Below are positions 42,701 through 50,933 of a stretch of 64,000 nucleotides of DNA, piece by piece. A program made the translations under genes and the position numbers. The stretch is from positions 1,364,001 to 1,428,000 of the forward strand of contig OY970261.1 of assembly GCA_963715635.1 (NCBI GenBank). The letters run 5' to 3'. The notes beneath the pieces were generated by a model. That model was given only the letters and a program-made list of their open reading frames with translations. It made no database searches and was not told where the DNA came from. Each line of letters begins with the position of its first letter. The stretch's first letter is position 1. Origin of the DNA: JAPKZH01 sp963715635 (GTDB lineage: Bacteria; Acidobacteriota; Aminicenantia; Aminicenantales; UBA4085).

Positions 42701-45393
42701 ACTTCGGCCTTCCTGACAGAGCGCCACTCCCGTTTGATGAGTCTTGCGACGACCCTTTTGCCGGCGGCGATGGACCCGTCCGGGTTCGTCGTGATCAGTT
42801 GGAGCGCGACTTTTTCCCCTTTTTTGATAAATGACGTATTCGGCCGCAGGCCGATGTAATATTCACCTCGATGGACGATCGTCTCAATTCTGTTGGAGAT
42901 CGAGCGCCGGCTCGGGCTCTGGACTGTGGCTTCCAGCGCCGCCGACACAGTCGCGGTCTCTTTTTCCGGCAGCAAAGGAGCCTTGATTTCGATCTTTCCC
43001 TGCGGGTCGAGGGTTCCTTCGCCCGAAGCCAGCAGCCGGCTTCTTTCGGAAGGCCCTGCTTCTTCCCCGAAGTCCAGGTTGTTGGCGAAGACAAAGCCTT
43101 GATGTCCGGGTGGAGAGTAAAACGTCGGATTCAACCGCAGCGACCAACTGGCCCTTTGGCCGGACATGGCCCCTCCGTAAAGATACGCCCCGCGGATTTC
43201 AGCCTGGTAAGGGTCGCCGAACATATAGCTATCTTTGAGGCTGCGGAGATGAACCTCAAATTCGGCCGGCCGGAAGGCCTCGACTCGGAATGTCTCCGAA
43301 AAACTTTCGGCCCGCTCGTCCTTCCTTTCGGGAGGCACTTTGGCCGTAATACTGTAGGTTCCCAGTGAAGCATCGTCTCGGGTTTCCAGGTCAAAGGCGA
43401 ACGACCCGAACACATCGAGCGCGGATTTTCCTTTGAAGACCGTCTTCTCGAAGGGGTCTTTGATTTCGCATTCGAGGTCTTTCGCGGATGGCAGTAACCA
43501 TCGCCCCTTTTCATTTTTTCGGATGACGCCCTTGATATGGACAATCTCCCCGGCTCTGTAGATTCCCCTTTCGGTAAAAATGGAACTGCGATATTTTTCC
43601 GGCTCCGGGGCGGACTCCTCATAGATATTGAAACGGAAAGGCTCGATTCCCGTTCCCCAATCTGAGGAAAAGAAAGCGAGGTCCTGTCCCCGCCGGGCAA
43701 AAATCCACTGCTGGGGTTTATCCCATTGGCTTTTGCTGCGGATGCCGAGGCGCTTCCAGCCTGGAGTCTGGGCCTTCCCCTGTTCATCGGTTTTTCCTGT
43801 CCAGCGGATGGCGTTGCCATCGTCCCGTATTTCGATATCCGCCTCGGCGACGGGTTGGCCGGTCTTCAGATCCGTCACCCAGATTATATTATTTTCGGGA
43901 GAAAACTTGCCGGAAATTCCTAGCTCGGTTACCTGGAGAAAGACCTTCGGATACCGTTGCCACTGATCTTCCTCCTTGGCCATCGTGTCAAGCTGGAGGA
44001 AGAGAAGCCCATATTTCTCCCCAAGAATATTTTTTATGTCGATGGGGACGACCTGCCGCTTATTCTTGGGAAGCTTGAACTCTAAAGGCTTGTCCATCTG
44101 AAAAAATCCGGGCCGGGGCGCGAACGGCTGGTTGGTCCAAAATATTTTATTGTTCGTTAAGATAGGGACGACGTCTTCTTTGTTGACTCTGGCGGCTTGG
44201 AGGCGGGAGGACGTCGCGTTGCAGACATAGAGTGGATAAGACAGGCTCCCGTAGGCTTCGATGATGCCGTGCCCGGTCGTCATGTCCACATAAGGCTTAT
44301 AGCCGGATGTCGAGAAACGGGCTTGTGCGTCCTGGCCAAGGGTGTTGCCGAATTCATCTTTTAAATCAGCTGCGATCCGGACCGTGTAGACGGTCTCCGG
44401 CTGAAGCGGGACGGAGAGGTAGAGATACGATTGGCCATGGTCCCATTCGGAGTAGTAATCCGGTATTTCCACGGGCGGATCAAACCTGATCTTCTGGACA
44501 AAATCTCGGTAGATGACGCGGTTAGAAAAATGAAATTGGACCGGATCATAGGGATCGTGGCCTTCTTGCGTTTCTGAGCCTTCAAACCTGAAGGTCTTGA
44601 ATGTTTCGAATCGAACGATAGCATTTTTCTCCATGCCCAATCCGCCTTCTTTGCCCGGAAAGCCGGCTCGCAGTTCCACGGCATATGAGAAATCAGGCTT
44701 GAGCTGGTCTTTTGGCTCTAAAAGCAGGGCATACTCGGGGTCGACCGGGATATCCGCATCCTCGAGCTTCTTTTTTGGGGGGTGCCGCAGCGCGCACCCC
44801 AAGGGTTGTTCCTGGTTGGCCGGACCGACTCCCGTGAATGAGATGAAATCTTTCACGCGGCTATCATCGACGGGCTGGTTGAAGACAAGAAGGACCTGCG
44901 TATCGAGCCTCAATTGCTTTTGCTGGTCTTGTGGGAAATGCCTGAGGAGCCTGGGCCGGATGGTTTCGAAACTCCAGCCTTTGTCCTCTTTCAAAACATA
45001 CCCGTCGATCGAACGCGTCCCTGCAGGAACAGTCGCTTTGATGGACGTGGCAAAAGGAAGCCGCTCTTTGGGGGAGAACGTCAGGGTCTTCGTTCCCATC
45101 CAGCGGTAAGTTCCGGAAAAGGGAGGCTCCAATTTCAGGATCCCTGTTCCAACTTCCTGGGGAAGAGGCTGGAGAGCGACCATCGGGTGGTCAAAAATGA
45201 CGACGATTTCGTCCGCTTCGTGGGCGGTTTGCGTTGCGCCCTTCGGGCTGACAAAGATATGGAGATCGCCCCGGGCCTCGGCGGGCGGCGCCTCGGAGAC
45301 CGCGGCTTTTTCTTTCTTCTTGCATCCCTGGGCAAGCGCAATCAACAAAACGAAGCTTATGACAGCGAAAATAATACCGATTTTTTTCCCCAT
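39715..45393 (-). CDS. Bacterial alpha-2-macroglobulin lipoprotein with thioester
   Basis: A 1892-residue lipoprotein (AQGC lipobox, Cys24) of the alpha-2-macroglobulin family, exposed in the periplasm where it traps proteases. Macroglobulin-type beta domains (MG) fill the N-terminal ~1100 residues. The thioester motif Cys1408-Leu-Glu-Gln1411 (YLCLEQRLSG) is intact, so it can bind attacking proteases covalently. It lies in the helical thioester domain (SSYESPFVSCYAVFALLKAQ nearby), and a GGGGAAMMAAPMSL loop about 200 residues earlier is a candidate bait region. At 1892 residues it is longer than YfhM-type proteins (about 1650). ATG has gaaaggaagaacc upstream; pbpC overlaps its end. Confidence 0.95.
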   Translation of the reverse strand: MGKKIGIIFAVISFVLLIALAQGCKKKEKAAVSEAPPAEARGDLHIFVSPKGATQTAHEADEIVVIFDHPMVALQPLPQEVGTGILKLEPPFSGTYRWMGTKTLTFSPKERLPFATSIKATVPAGTRSIDGYVLKEDKGWSFETIRPRLLRHFPQDQQKQLRLDTQVLLVFNQPVDDSRVKDFISFTGVGPANQEQPLGCALRHPPKKKLEDADIPVDPEYALLLEPKDQLKPDFSYAVELRAGFPGKEGGLGMEKNAIVRFETFKTFRFEGSETQEGHDPYDPVQFHFSNRVIYRDFVQKIRFDPPVEIPDYYSEWDHGQSYLYLSVPLQPETVYTVRIAADLKDEFGNTLGQDAQARFSTSGYKPYVDMTTGHGIIEAYGSLSYPLYVCNATSSRLQAARVNKEDVVPILTNNKIFWTNQPFAPRPGFFQMDKPLEFKLPKNKRQVVPIDIKNILGEKYGLLFLQLDTMAKEEDQWQRYPKVFLQVTELGISGKFSPENNIIWVTDLKTGQPVAEADIEIRDDGNAIRWTGKTDEQGKAQTPGWKRLGIRSKSQWDKPQQWIFARRGQDLAFFSSDWGTGIEPFRFNIYEESAPEPEKYRSSIFTERGIYRAGEIVHIKGVIRKNEKGRWLLPSAKDLECEIKDPFEKTVFKGKSALDVFGSFAFDLETRDDASLGTYSITAKVPPERKDERAESFSETFRVEAFRPAEFEVHLRSLKDSYMFGDPYQAEIRGAYLYGGAMSGQRASWSLRLNPTFYSPPGHQGFVFANNLDFGEEAGPSERSRLLASGEGTLDPQGKIEIKAPLLPEKETATVSAALEATVQSPSRRSISNRIETIVHRGEYYIGLRPNTSFIKKGEKVALQLITTNPDGSIAAGKRVVARLIKREWRSVRKAEVGGRFKWVSEKVDAEAGSQQVSTKNDPVEIAFEPEKSGFYVLSAEGQDNRKNKIITSTYLYVTGKDYVPWERKDDDSLELVADSDNYKPGEKARILVKSPYERAKALVTIEREMIMQAQVLEIQGSTSQIEIPITPEAIPNIYVSVLLVQGRSSKAAPGENQDIGKPSFKIGYLNLKVDPSEKRLSVDIAADKKSFRPRDNVTLRLKVKDIQKNGAQASLAVAVVDVGVLNLIGYQTPNLFNAFYAGKYLSVQTSETRIHVVGQRQYGEKGENVGGGGAAMMAAPMSLAEVELRGTFKSTAYWNPSVLTDEKGEASIQFALPDNLTTFRIMVIAQTKDSRFGQNELPVQVSKPILLLPSAPRFARVGDKFQAGVLINNNSPQKGNVQLSVEAKGIILQDSKNLQEFPLPPGEQKEILFSFEADHPGKAVLAFRAKMGQDSDGLETTIPVELPRPLETVATFDQAGESREETVSIPETIYPAESKIEVLAAASAITGLKGSIEYLADYPYLCLEQRLSGVLPFIVARQVIQDFKLSPLGSKEINKLVQSTLTEVYSCQKDKGGFGLWPDSSYESPFVSCYAVFALLKAQEAGYDIDKVRLANSMNYLRSLLQAKPSTLDYPCTVRSLKTLQAFALYDLALFGRPESAYAERLFQERDSLSLFGRSLLLKALHSGKGALSAQNTLIQEFMNTIKVTPADAHFEEEEDLGLNWIYSSNTRTTAMILQSLIEVGQDHPLLPAAARWLVEKRKAGHWHSTEENFFVFYALNAFYGEREKTKPDFTIEIRLAKKILLKEIFKSATQVAQAATGLSEFKPGKTFALRFEKQGPGILYYGTRFTYAPRQKVEPRDEGLAVYKSISTLEGKPLEFVKAGSLVVVTLQIVIPKESLFVVVEDPLPAGMEAVNPTFLIESEEQQRKLEALDKESDGYWWEGFNHIEMHDNRVLLFADSLSAGIHTHRYMARALTPGQFMLPGTKAEEMYAPEVFGRSTEQVVKIVK

Positions 45394-45483
45394 GGTTCTT
45401 CCTTTCGCATGGATTTTTGTATAATCCTAAAAGAAAAAAGTCAAAAGTGCAAGAGAAAGCGCGAGATAAGCTACTCTAATGGC

Positions 45484-46938
45484 TTATCCCAGGGACTGGA
45501 GGACGGCGGTGAGAAGTTTCCAGTAGTCCTCCACCGAAGCGATCTGGGCTCTTTCCTCGGGTGAATGTGGGTGTTCGATGGTCGGCCCGAACGAGATCAT
45601 GTCCATCCCCGGGAATTTTTCGCCGATGATGCCGCATTCCAGACCGGCGTGGACGGCGACGATTCTTGCTTCGGTCCCGAACACCTGAACATGGACGGCC
45701 TTGAGGGTCTTCAAGAGAGAAGATGCCAGGTTGGGCGTCCATCCCGGATAGCCTTCCGGCTGCCTGATTTTCGCTCCGGACAGCTGAACGAAAGCCTTCA
45801 GTGTGTCACGGACAGCTTCGAGTGCGGAGGCGACGGAACTGCGGCTGCTGCAGATGATCTGGGCGATGTTCTTGGCGCAATGGACAATCGACAGGTTGGT
45901 CGACGTTTCCACGAGGCCGGGGATTTCCGCGTGCATGCTCAAAACGCCGTAGGGGCAGGTGAACAGAAAATTGATAAGCGCATCTTGTGAGGCTGCGGTC
46001 ATCGGAGTGTCTTGTTTTCTGTCCCTGGGCTCGAGGGCATACTGGAAATCCTTCTCGACAGAGCGATATTCATTGCGGATCTTTTCACAGGCTTTTTGAA
46101 TAAAAGCCGTCAGAGATTCGATCTTGGCCGGGTCGAAAAGGAAATCCGCCCAGGCCTCCCGGGGGATGGCGTTTCTTTTATTCCCGCCCTCGATACGGAT
46201 GATCTTGAAGGCAAATGGACCTTTAGCCTGCCAAAGGATTCTGGTCAGGAGTTTGATCGCATTCCCGCGCCCTTGATTGATATCCAGCCCTGAGTGTCCG
46301 CCCCTGAGCCCGAAAATCTTGAGCCTGTAGGCCTGTCGGAGCTTGGATGTTTTTCTCTTCAAGGGAAAGCGGATTTCCGAATCCGCGCCGCCGGCGCAGC
46401 CGATTGTGAATGTGCCTTCTTCTTCGCTGTCGAGGTTGATCAGTCTCTTTCCCTTTAAAAAGCCGGGTTCGATTTTTCTCGCGCCCGTCAGCCCCGTCTC
46501 TTCGTTAACGGTGTAAATAAATTCCAGCGGACCGTGGATAAGCGCGGCGTCCTCCATGACGGCCAGTGCCGAAGCGACGCCGATCCCGTTATCCGAACCC
46601 AGCGTCGTGCCCTTGGCATAGACCCAGCCGTCCCGGATTTCGGCTTCGATCGGGTCTTTGGAAAAATCATGCACAATATCGGAATTCTTTTCGCAGACCA
46701 TATCCAGATGGCCTTGGAGGATCACCGGCTCGGCGTTTTCACGGCCGGCCGCGGCGGGCTTGCGGACGAGGACATTGCCCGTCTGATCCTTTTTTGAGAA
46801 CAGGTTGAGACGTTTGGCCTGGGCTACGATATATTCGGCCAGGCCCTGTTCATGGCCGGAGCAGTGCGGGATTTTCAAGATCTGCTCGAAATGTTGCCAA
46901 AGAAGCGACGGTTTGAGATCAACGAAGACTGAAGGCAT
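45484..46938 (-). CDS. pepD: Aminoacyl-histidine dipeptidase (PepD, M20C)
   Basis: A cytoplasmic zinc dipeptidase that cleaves Xaa-His and other dipeptides. VILQGHLDMVCEKN gives the first metal His-x-Asp, TTLGSDNGIGVA the bridging Asp, and YTVNEETGLTGARKI the catalytic and metal Glu pair. VHAGLECGIIGEKFPGMDMI then SFGPTIEHPHSPEE carries the later conserved His and acidic residues. ATG 46938 has ataggaggtgcccag upstream; the longer frame to 47010 has no ribosome site and is inside the divergent promoter region. The 484 residues are normal for PepD. It lies 90 bases upstream of the alpha-2-macroglobulin gene. Confidence 0.93.
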   Translation of the reverse strand: MPSVFVDLKPSLLWQHFEQILKIPHCSGHEQGLAEYIVAQAKRLNLFSKKDQTGNVLVRKPAAAGRENAEPVILQGHLDMVCEKNSDIVHDFSKDPIEAEIRDGWVYAKGTTLGSDNGIGVASALAVMEDAALIHGPLEFIYTVNEETGLTGARKIEPGFLKGKRLINLDSEEEGTFTIGCAGGADSEIRFPLKRKTSKLRQAYRLKIFGLRGGHSGLDINQGRGNAIKLLTRILWQAKGPFAFKIIRIEGGNKRNAIPREAWADFLFDPAKIESLTAFIQKACEKIRNEYRSVEKDFQYALEPRDRKQDTPMTAASQDALINFLFTCPYGVLSMHAEIPGLVETSTNLSIVHCAKNIAQIICSSRSSVASALEAVRDTLKAFVQLSGAKIRQPEGYPGWTPNLASSLLKTLKAVHVQVFGTEARIVAVHAGLECGIIGEKFPGMDMISFGPTIEHPHSPEERAQIASVEDYWKLLTAVLQSLG

Positions 46939-47009
46939 CTGGGCACCTCCTATTCGTGTGAATTTGCGGAAAAAAATCATGCCACAAATGCCGTCGGCTT
47001 TCAAGCGCA

Positions 47010-47038
47010 TTGATTTTATTCCCGGCTTTCTTTAAAAT
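47010..47038 (+). promoter_or_regulatory. Promoter of the znuACB operon
   Basis: -35 TTGATT (47010-47015), 17-base spacer, and -10 TAAAAT (47033-47038). znuA starts 35 bases later. No Zur-type palindrome of known consensus is visible around it. Confidence 0.55.
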
Positions 47039-47072
47039 GCAGAAGCGATTTTCCAAAGGCGAGCATTTCCAG

Positions 47073-47999
47073 ATGTCCAAAAAGTCAGCCCTGTTGGCGG
47101 CCTTTTTCCTGGCCTTGACGTGCTGTCTTCTATCGTTTGAAGCGCAGGGGGCATTGTCCCGGCCGAAAATAAAGATCATGACGACCGTCTTCCCCCTCTG
47201 GGAATTTGCCCGCGCCGTGGCGGGAGAACGGGGAGAGGTGAGCCTTCTTTTGCCGCCGGGATCCGATGTCCACACCTGGCAGCCGCGCGTGAGCGATATG
47301 AAAAAGCTCGGCTCTGTCGACTTTTTATTGTTCATTGGGGCGGACTTGGAGCCCTGGCTTTCCGATATCTTGAGGAGCCTTTCCAGGCCTGGCCTGAGAA
47401 CCTTGGAAGTCAGCCGGGGACTGGCTCTTCTTGCCGGAAATGAGAACCGTCCCCGGCCGGACGGTCATGAAATGGACCCGCATATTTGGCTGGACTTTAA
47501 TCTTGACCAGGTCCTTGTCGACCGGGTCCGGAAGGCTTTGTCTGAGATCGAACCGGAGAATGCTACGTATTTTGAAAAAAGCGCCGCATCTTACATAGAA
47601 AAGCTGCAAAGGCTGGATGCCAAATACCAAGACACGCTCTCTCGCTGTCTTCACAAGACATTCATCTTCGGCGGACATTCCGCGTTTAGCTACTTGGCCC
47701 GCCGCTATCACCTCGAACAAATTGCCGTCTACGGGCTGAGCCCCGACGCGGCGCCGACGCCCCGGCAGCTTGTCGCGGTGATCGAGCTCGCCAAAAAGCT
47801 CAAGGTCAAGACAATTTTTTTCGAGACGAGCGTCAGCGACAAATTGGCCCGCTTAATTGCTTCCCAAGTGGGCGCCGATACATCACTTTTGAATCCCGGC
47901 CATAACCTGACGCAAGAGCAATGGCGGTCGGGCGTGACGTTCTTAGATCTCATGGCAAAAAATTTGGAGAGTCTGAAACATGGACTCGTCTGTGAATGA
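47073..47999 (+). CDS. znuA: Zinc ABC transporter substrate-binding protein (ZnuA-like)
   Basis: A periplasmic cluster A-I metal-binding protein. It has a signal peptide (MSKKSALLAAFFLALTCCLL then SFEAQG), KIMTTVFPLWEFARAVAGER, and metal-ligand histidines in SDVHTWQPRV, EMDPHIWLDF and GGHSAFSYLARRY; Glu in IFFETSVSDKLAR is the fourth ligand. There is no long His-rich loop, so manganese or zinc is possible. ATG 47073 fits the signal peptide; the frame extends upstream to a TTG at 47010 but that is inside the promoter. The ATPase gene begins 20 bases before its stop. Confidence 0.88.
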   Translation: MSKKSALLAAFFLALTCCLLSFEAQGALSRPKIKIMTTVFPLWEFARAVAGERGEVSLLLPPGSDVHTWQPRVSDMKKLGSVDFLLFIGADLEPWLSDILRSLSRPGLRTLEVSRGLALLAGNENRPRPDGHEMDPHIWLDFNLDQVLVDRVRKALSEIEPENATYFEKSAASYIEKLQRLDAKYQDTLSRCLHKTFIFGGHSAFSYLARRYHLEQIAVYGLSPDAAPTPRQLVAVIELAKKLKVKTIFFETSVSDKLARLIASQVGADTSLLNPGHNLTQEQWRSGVTFLDLMAKNLESLKHGLVCE

Positions 48000-48747
48000 T
48001 GCCAAGACCTTGATCCGGGTGGATCACGTAAGTTTCACGTATGGATACACGCCGGTTCTTATCGATGTCTCGCTATCCATTCATAAGGGCGACTTTCTGG
48101 CGATTCTGGGCCCTAACGGATCGGGGAAGACGACGCTTCTCAAGATCATTCTGGGCCTTTTGAAGCCCGACCAGGGACGCGTTTTCCTTATGGGGAGAAA
48201 GGTCGAAGAATTTGGGGACTGGCAGACAATCGGCTATATTCCCCAGAAAGCCACGCACTTTGACCCGTTCTTCCCGGCCTCGGCCCATGAGGTCGTGGCC
48301 ATGGCGCTTCTTTCTTCGAGGAAATTTTTTCACCGCATGAAGAAAGGCGAGGAAGCGGCTATTCGGCACGCGCTGGAGCTTGTCGGCATGGAAGATTTCG
48401 CGAACAGGCGCATCGGAGAGCTCTCCGGAGGGCAGCAGCAGCGGGTGTTTATCGCCAGGTCGATCGTCAGGCATCCCCGCATCCTTTTTCTGGATGAGCC
48501 GACGACCGGCGTGGACGCCGAGACACAGGAGCATTTTTATCAGATCCTCGATGTCTTGAATCGAAAAGAGGGTATCACGATCGTCCAGGTCACCCACGAC
48601 ATAGGGATCGTGAACAAGCACATCACTCAGGTGGCCTGCTTGAACCAACGGCTGGTCTATCATGGCACCCACGAGGAGTTCTGCCGATCGGACACGCTGA
48701 AAAATATGCTGGCCGGGGGTCACCATCTCGTTTCCCATCAGCATTAA
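47980..48747 (+). CDS. znuC: Metal ABC transporter ATPase (ZnuC-like)
   Basis: A 255-residue cytoplasmic ATPase driving the uptake of zinc or manganese. Walker A is GPNGSGKTTLLKIILGLLKP, the Q-loop is YIPQKATHFDPFFP, the signature is IGELSGGQQQRVFIARSIV, Walker B is ILFLDEPTTGVD, and the switch His is in QVTHDIGI. It overlaps the end of the binding-protein gene by 20 bases, with its own ATG within the upstream coding region, so the two are coupled. The permease gene starts 16 bases after its stop. Confidence 0.93.
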   Translation: MDSSVNDAKTLIRVDHVSFTYGYTPVLIDVSLSIHKGDFLAILGPNGSGKTTLLKIILGLLKPDQGRVFLMGRKVEEFGDWQTIGYIPQKATHFDPFFPASAHEVVAMALLSSRKFFHRMKKGEEAAIRHALELVGMEDFANRRIGELSGGQQQRVFIARSIVRHPRILFLDEPTTGVDAETQEHFYQILDVLNRKEGITIVQVTHDIGIVNKHITQVACLNQRLVYHGTHEEFCRSDTLKNMLAGGHHLVSHQH

Positions 48748-48763
48748 AGGACCCTGAACGTCC

Positions 48764-49567
48764 ATGGAAGCGCTTTTCGGCTACGGTTTTCTTCAGAGGG
48801 CCTTGTTGGCCGGCCTGTTTATCGGCCTCGCCTGCGCCGTGCTCGGAGTGTTCCTTCTTCTCAGGAAGGATGCCATGATCGGCCACGGCCTATCCCATAT
48901 CACCTTCGCGGGGGTGGCCCTCGGGCTCTTGCTGCGGACCATGCCCTTGGCCACGGCCCTTGCGTTTTCCGTGGTTGCCGCGCTGGGGATCATGAAACTT
49001 AAAGAAAAGGCCGGCTTGTACGGGGATACGGCCGTTGCCCTCCTGAGCAGCGTCGGGATGGCCCTTGGCATCGTGCTGGCCACTCTGTCCCGCAACTTCA
49101 ATGTGGCGCTTCTCAATTTTCTTTTCGGAGAGATCCTGGCCATCGAGCCGCTTGAGGTCTGGCTTTCCATGGGTCTGGCGGGGATCGTCCTGCTCTTGGT
49201 GGTCGGCAATTATCACAAATTCATGTATATGACGTTTGACCTGGAATCGGCCTTGGTGTCCGGGGTCCGCGTTCGCCGGCTGGATTCATTGATCACGGTT
49301 CTGACCGCCGTGACGATTGTCCTGGGCATGAAAGTGGTGGGGATCCTTCTCGTCTCGGCCCTGGTCGTGATCCCGGCGGCGGCCGGGCTTCAGGTGGCCG
49401 CCAACTTCAAGAAGGCCATCCTCTTTTCCTGTCTGGCATCGGCAATTTCCGTGGTCGGGGGGTTGTGCCTGGCGTTTTTCTTTGATCTTCCCGCTTCAGG
49501 GACGATCGTCCTGTTTGGCTTTGTCCTGTTCGGCCTATTCTCGATCTTCCGAAAGAAAAAGAGATAA
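48764..49567 (+). CDS. znuB: Metal ABC transporter permease (ZnuB-like)
   Basis: A 267-residue inner-membrane permease of the ABC-3 family, with about eight hydrophobic helices. The N-terminal FLQRALLAGLFIGLACAVLG is followed by FLLLRKDAMIGHGLSHITFA, containing the conserved Gly-His-Ser pattern of ZnuB. GDTAVALLSSVGMALGIVL and LVSALVVIPAAAGLQVAAN are typical later helices. It ends in a basic tail (IFRKKKR). It is third in the znuACB operon. Its last 33 bases overlap the convergent macro-domain gene. Confidence 0.93.
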   Translation: MEALFGYGFLQRALLAGLFIGLACAVLGVFLLLRKDAMIGHGLSHITFAGVALGLLLRTMPLATALAFSVVAALGIMKLKEKAGLYGDTAVALLSSVGMALGIVLATLSRNFNVALLNFLFGEILAIEPLEVWLSMGLAGIVLLLVVGNYHKFMYMTFDLESALVSGVRVRRLDSLITVLTAVTIVLGMKVVGILLVSALVVIPAAAGLQVAANFKKAILFSCLASAISVVGGLCLAFFFDLPASGTIVLFGFVLFGLFSIFRKKKR

Positions 49568-50077
49568 TGTCCTCTCGAAGACTCCCAGTGCTTCTGCGTC
49601 GAAGAGGCAGAAAATGACTTCCTGCGGATAGTCATTGGTTTTCAGAAATTGGGCGGCCTCCCCAATCATGATCTCGCTGCATTTCTGGAGCGGGAACCCA
49701 AATACCCCTGTGCTGATCGCGGGGAAGGCGATCACCCGGATCTTTTTTCCACGGGCGATCTTCAGGCTGTTGCGGGTGGCGCTGGCCAACTTTCGTTCTT
49801 CGTCTCCTTCTCCCTGGACTGGTCCCGCCGCATGGATGACATATTTGGCTTTTAGATTCCCGCCGCCTGTGACGACGGCTTCCCCGGTTTTTATGGGAGC
49901 CAATTGGTTGCATTCCTCCTGGATCGACGGCCCCCCATATTTTTTGATGGCTCCGGCGACCCCGCTGCCTAAAATCAGGGCGGTATTGGCCGCATTGACG
50001 ATGGCTTCGGAATCGAGCAGGGCAATATTGCCCTGGACCAGCCTGATGCATTCGCCTTGAAAATTTCCTTCTTTCAT
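49535..50077 (-). CDS. Macro-domain ADP-ribose-binding protein
   Basis: A 180-residue single macro domain likely to hydrolyse O-acetyl-ADP-ribose or ADP-ribose adducts. IVNAANTALILGSGVAGAIK then KYGG is the catalytic loop (Asn-Ala-Ala-Asn), followed by GEAVVTGGGNLKAKYVIHAA and FPAISTGVFGFPLQKC, the diphosphate loop. ATG 50077 begins at the conserved domain with a run of G (gggggg) shortly upstream; a longer frame to 50167 has no ribosome site. It converges on znuB and overlaps it by 33 bases. Confidence 0.9.
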   Translation of the reverse strand: MKEGNFQGECIRLVQGNIALLDSEAIVNAANTALILGSGVAGAIKKYGGPSIQEECNQLAPIKTGEAVVTGGGNLKAKYVIHAAGPVQGEGDEERKLASATRNSLKIARGKKIRVIAFPAISTGVFGFPLQKCSEIMIGEAAQFLKTNDYPQEVIFCLFDAEALGVFERTLSLFLSEDRE

Positions 50078-50187
50078 TTGGTTCCCCCCGATGTCGTCCT
50101 TAAAGATATGATCCATAATTCTTCCAGCCTCGCTCGGCAAAGAGAGAGACCGATACAAATCCTTCATGAGAAACTGACCTCGCTTCC

Positions 50188-50931
50188 TTATTTTATGAAA
50201 ACAACGACTCGGTTTTTTCCCTCAGTCTTGGCGCGATAGAGCGCTGCGTCCGTCAGGTTGATGACTTCCTCGACGGTTTGGCCGTGGTAGGGTGAAGAAT
50301 AGACGCCGATGCTGACCGTGAATTGAGCAATTTTTTCCAGATGGGCTCCGATCCGGAATGGGCAGAGAGCCACTTCTTTACGGATTCGTTCCGCGGCCGC
50401 GGCTCCGTCCAGGCAGGATGTCTGGGGAAGGACGACCACGAACTCTTCGCCCCCATAGCGAGCCGGGACGTCCGAGGCGCGGATCATTTCCTGGATCAGG
50501 TCACCGAAAGACTTCAGGATCCGGTCGCCGACGATATGGCCGTATTTATCGTTGAGCTCTTTGAAATCATCGAGGTCGATCATCATCACGCTCAGGGGAT
50601 AATGATACCGCTCGGACCGGTAGATCTCTTCCTGAAGCCTGGCCTTGATGTAGGTCTGGTTATAAAGGCCGGTCAGGCCGTCCTTGATCGCCAGGGAGGT
50701 GAGCTTCTCGCTGAGGGCCAGGCCGCTGAGCGAGATGAGCAGAATGACCACGAACCCCAGCGTCAAGACCGACCGCTCGAAGGAGCGGAAACCGATCCAT
50801 CTCCAATACTGCGGGATAAGGTCCCCGAGCGAGATGTAGACGAGGTAGGCCACGACAACGACGATGGTCGCCCATAGCCTCTTTTTAAGGCTGTTCGTGA
50901 CAATCGGAATTCGCCGCAACATCTGTTTCAT
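50188..50931 (-). CDS. Membrane-anchored diguanylate cyclase (GGDEF)
   Basis: A 247-residue inner-membrane enzyme making cyclic di-GMP. Two helices (LWATIVVVVAYLVYISLGDL and SVLTLGFVVILLISLSGLAL) precede a GGDEF domain. The active motif is GGEEF in ARYGGEEFVVVLPQ and the feedback RxxD site (Arg-Ala-Ser-Asp) lies at the usual five-residue distance before it, so product inhibition is expected. DGLTGLYNQTYIKARLQEEI then DDLDDFKELND are the standard entry motifs. It begins 2 bases after ftcD's stop, so it is the last gene of that operon. Confidence 0.92.
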   Translation of the reverse strand: MKQMLRRIPIVTNSLKKRLWATIVVVVAYLVYISLGDLIPQYWRWIGFRSFERSVLTLGFVVILLISLSGLALSEKLTSLAIKDGLTGLYNQTYIKARLQEEIYRSERYHYPLSVMMIDLDDFKELNDKYGHIVGDRILKSFGDLIQEMIRASDVPARYGGEEFVVVLPQTSCLDGAAAAERIRKEVALCPFRIGAHLEKIAQFTVSIGVYSSPYHGQTVEEVINLTDAALYRAKTEGKNRVVVFIK

Positions 50932-50933
50932 TT

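Noticed and set aside
45465..45488. gataagc/gcttatc hairpin after pepD as a terminator
   Set aside because: The 7-pair stem overlaps the stop codon and has no immediate T-run. It is too weak to call, although some attenuation is possible.
47010..47072. Extended N-terminus of the zinc-binding protein
   Set aside because: The extension would begin inside the -35 box of its promoter, and ATG 47073 gives a normal signal peptide.
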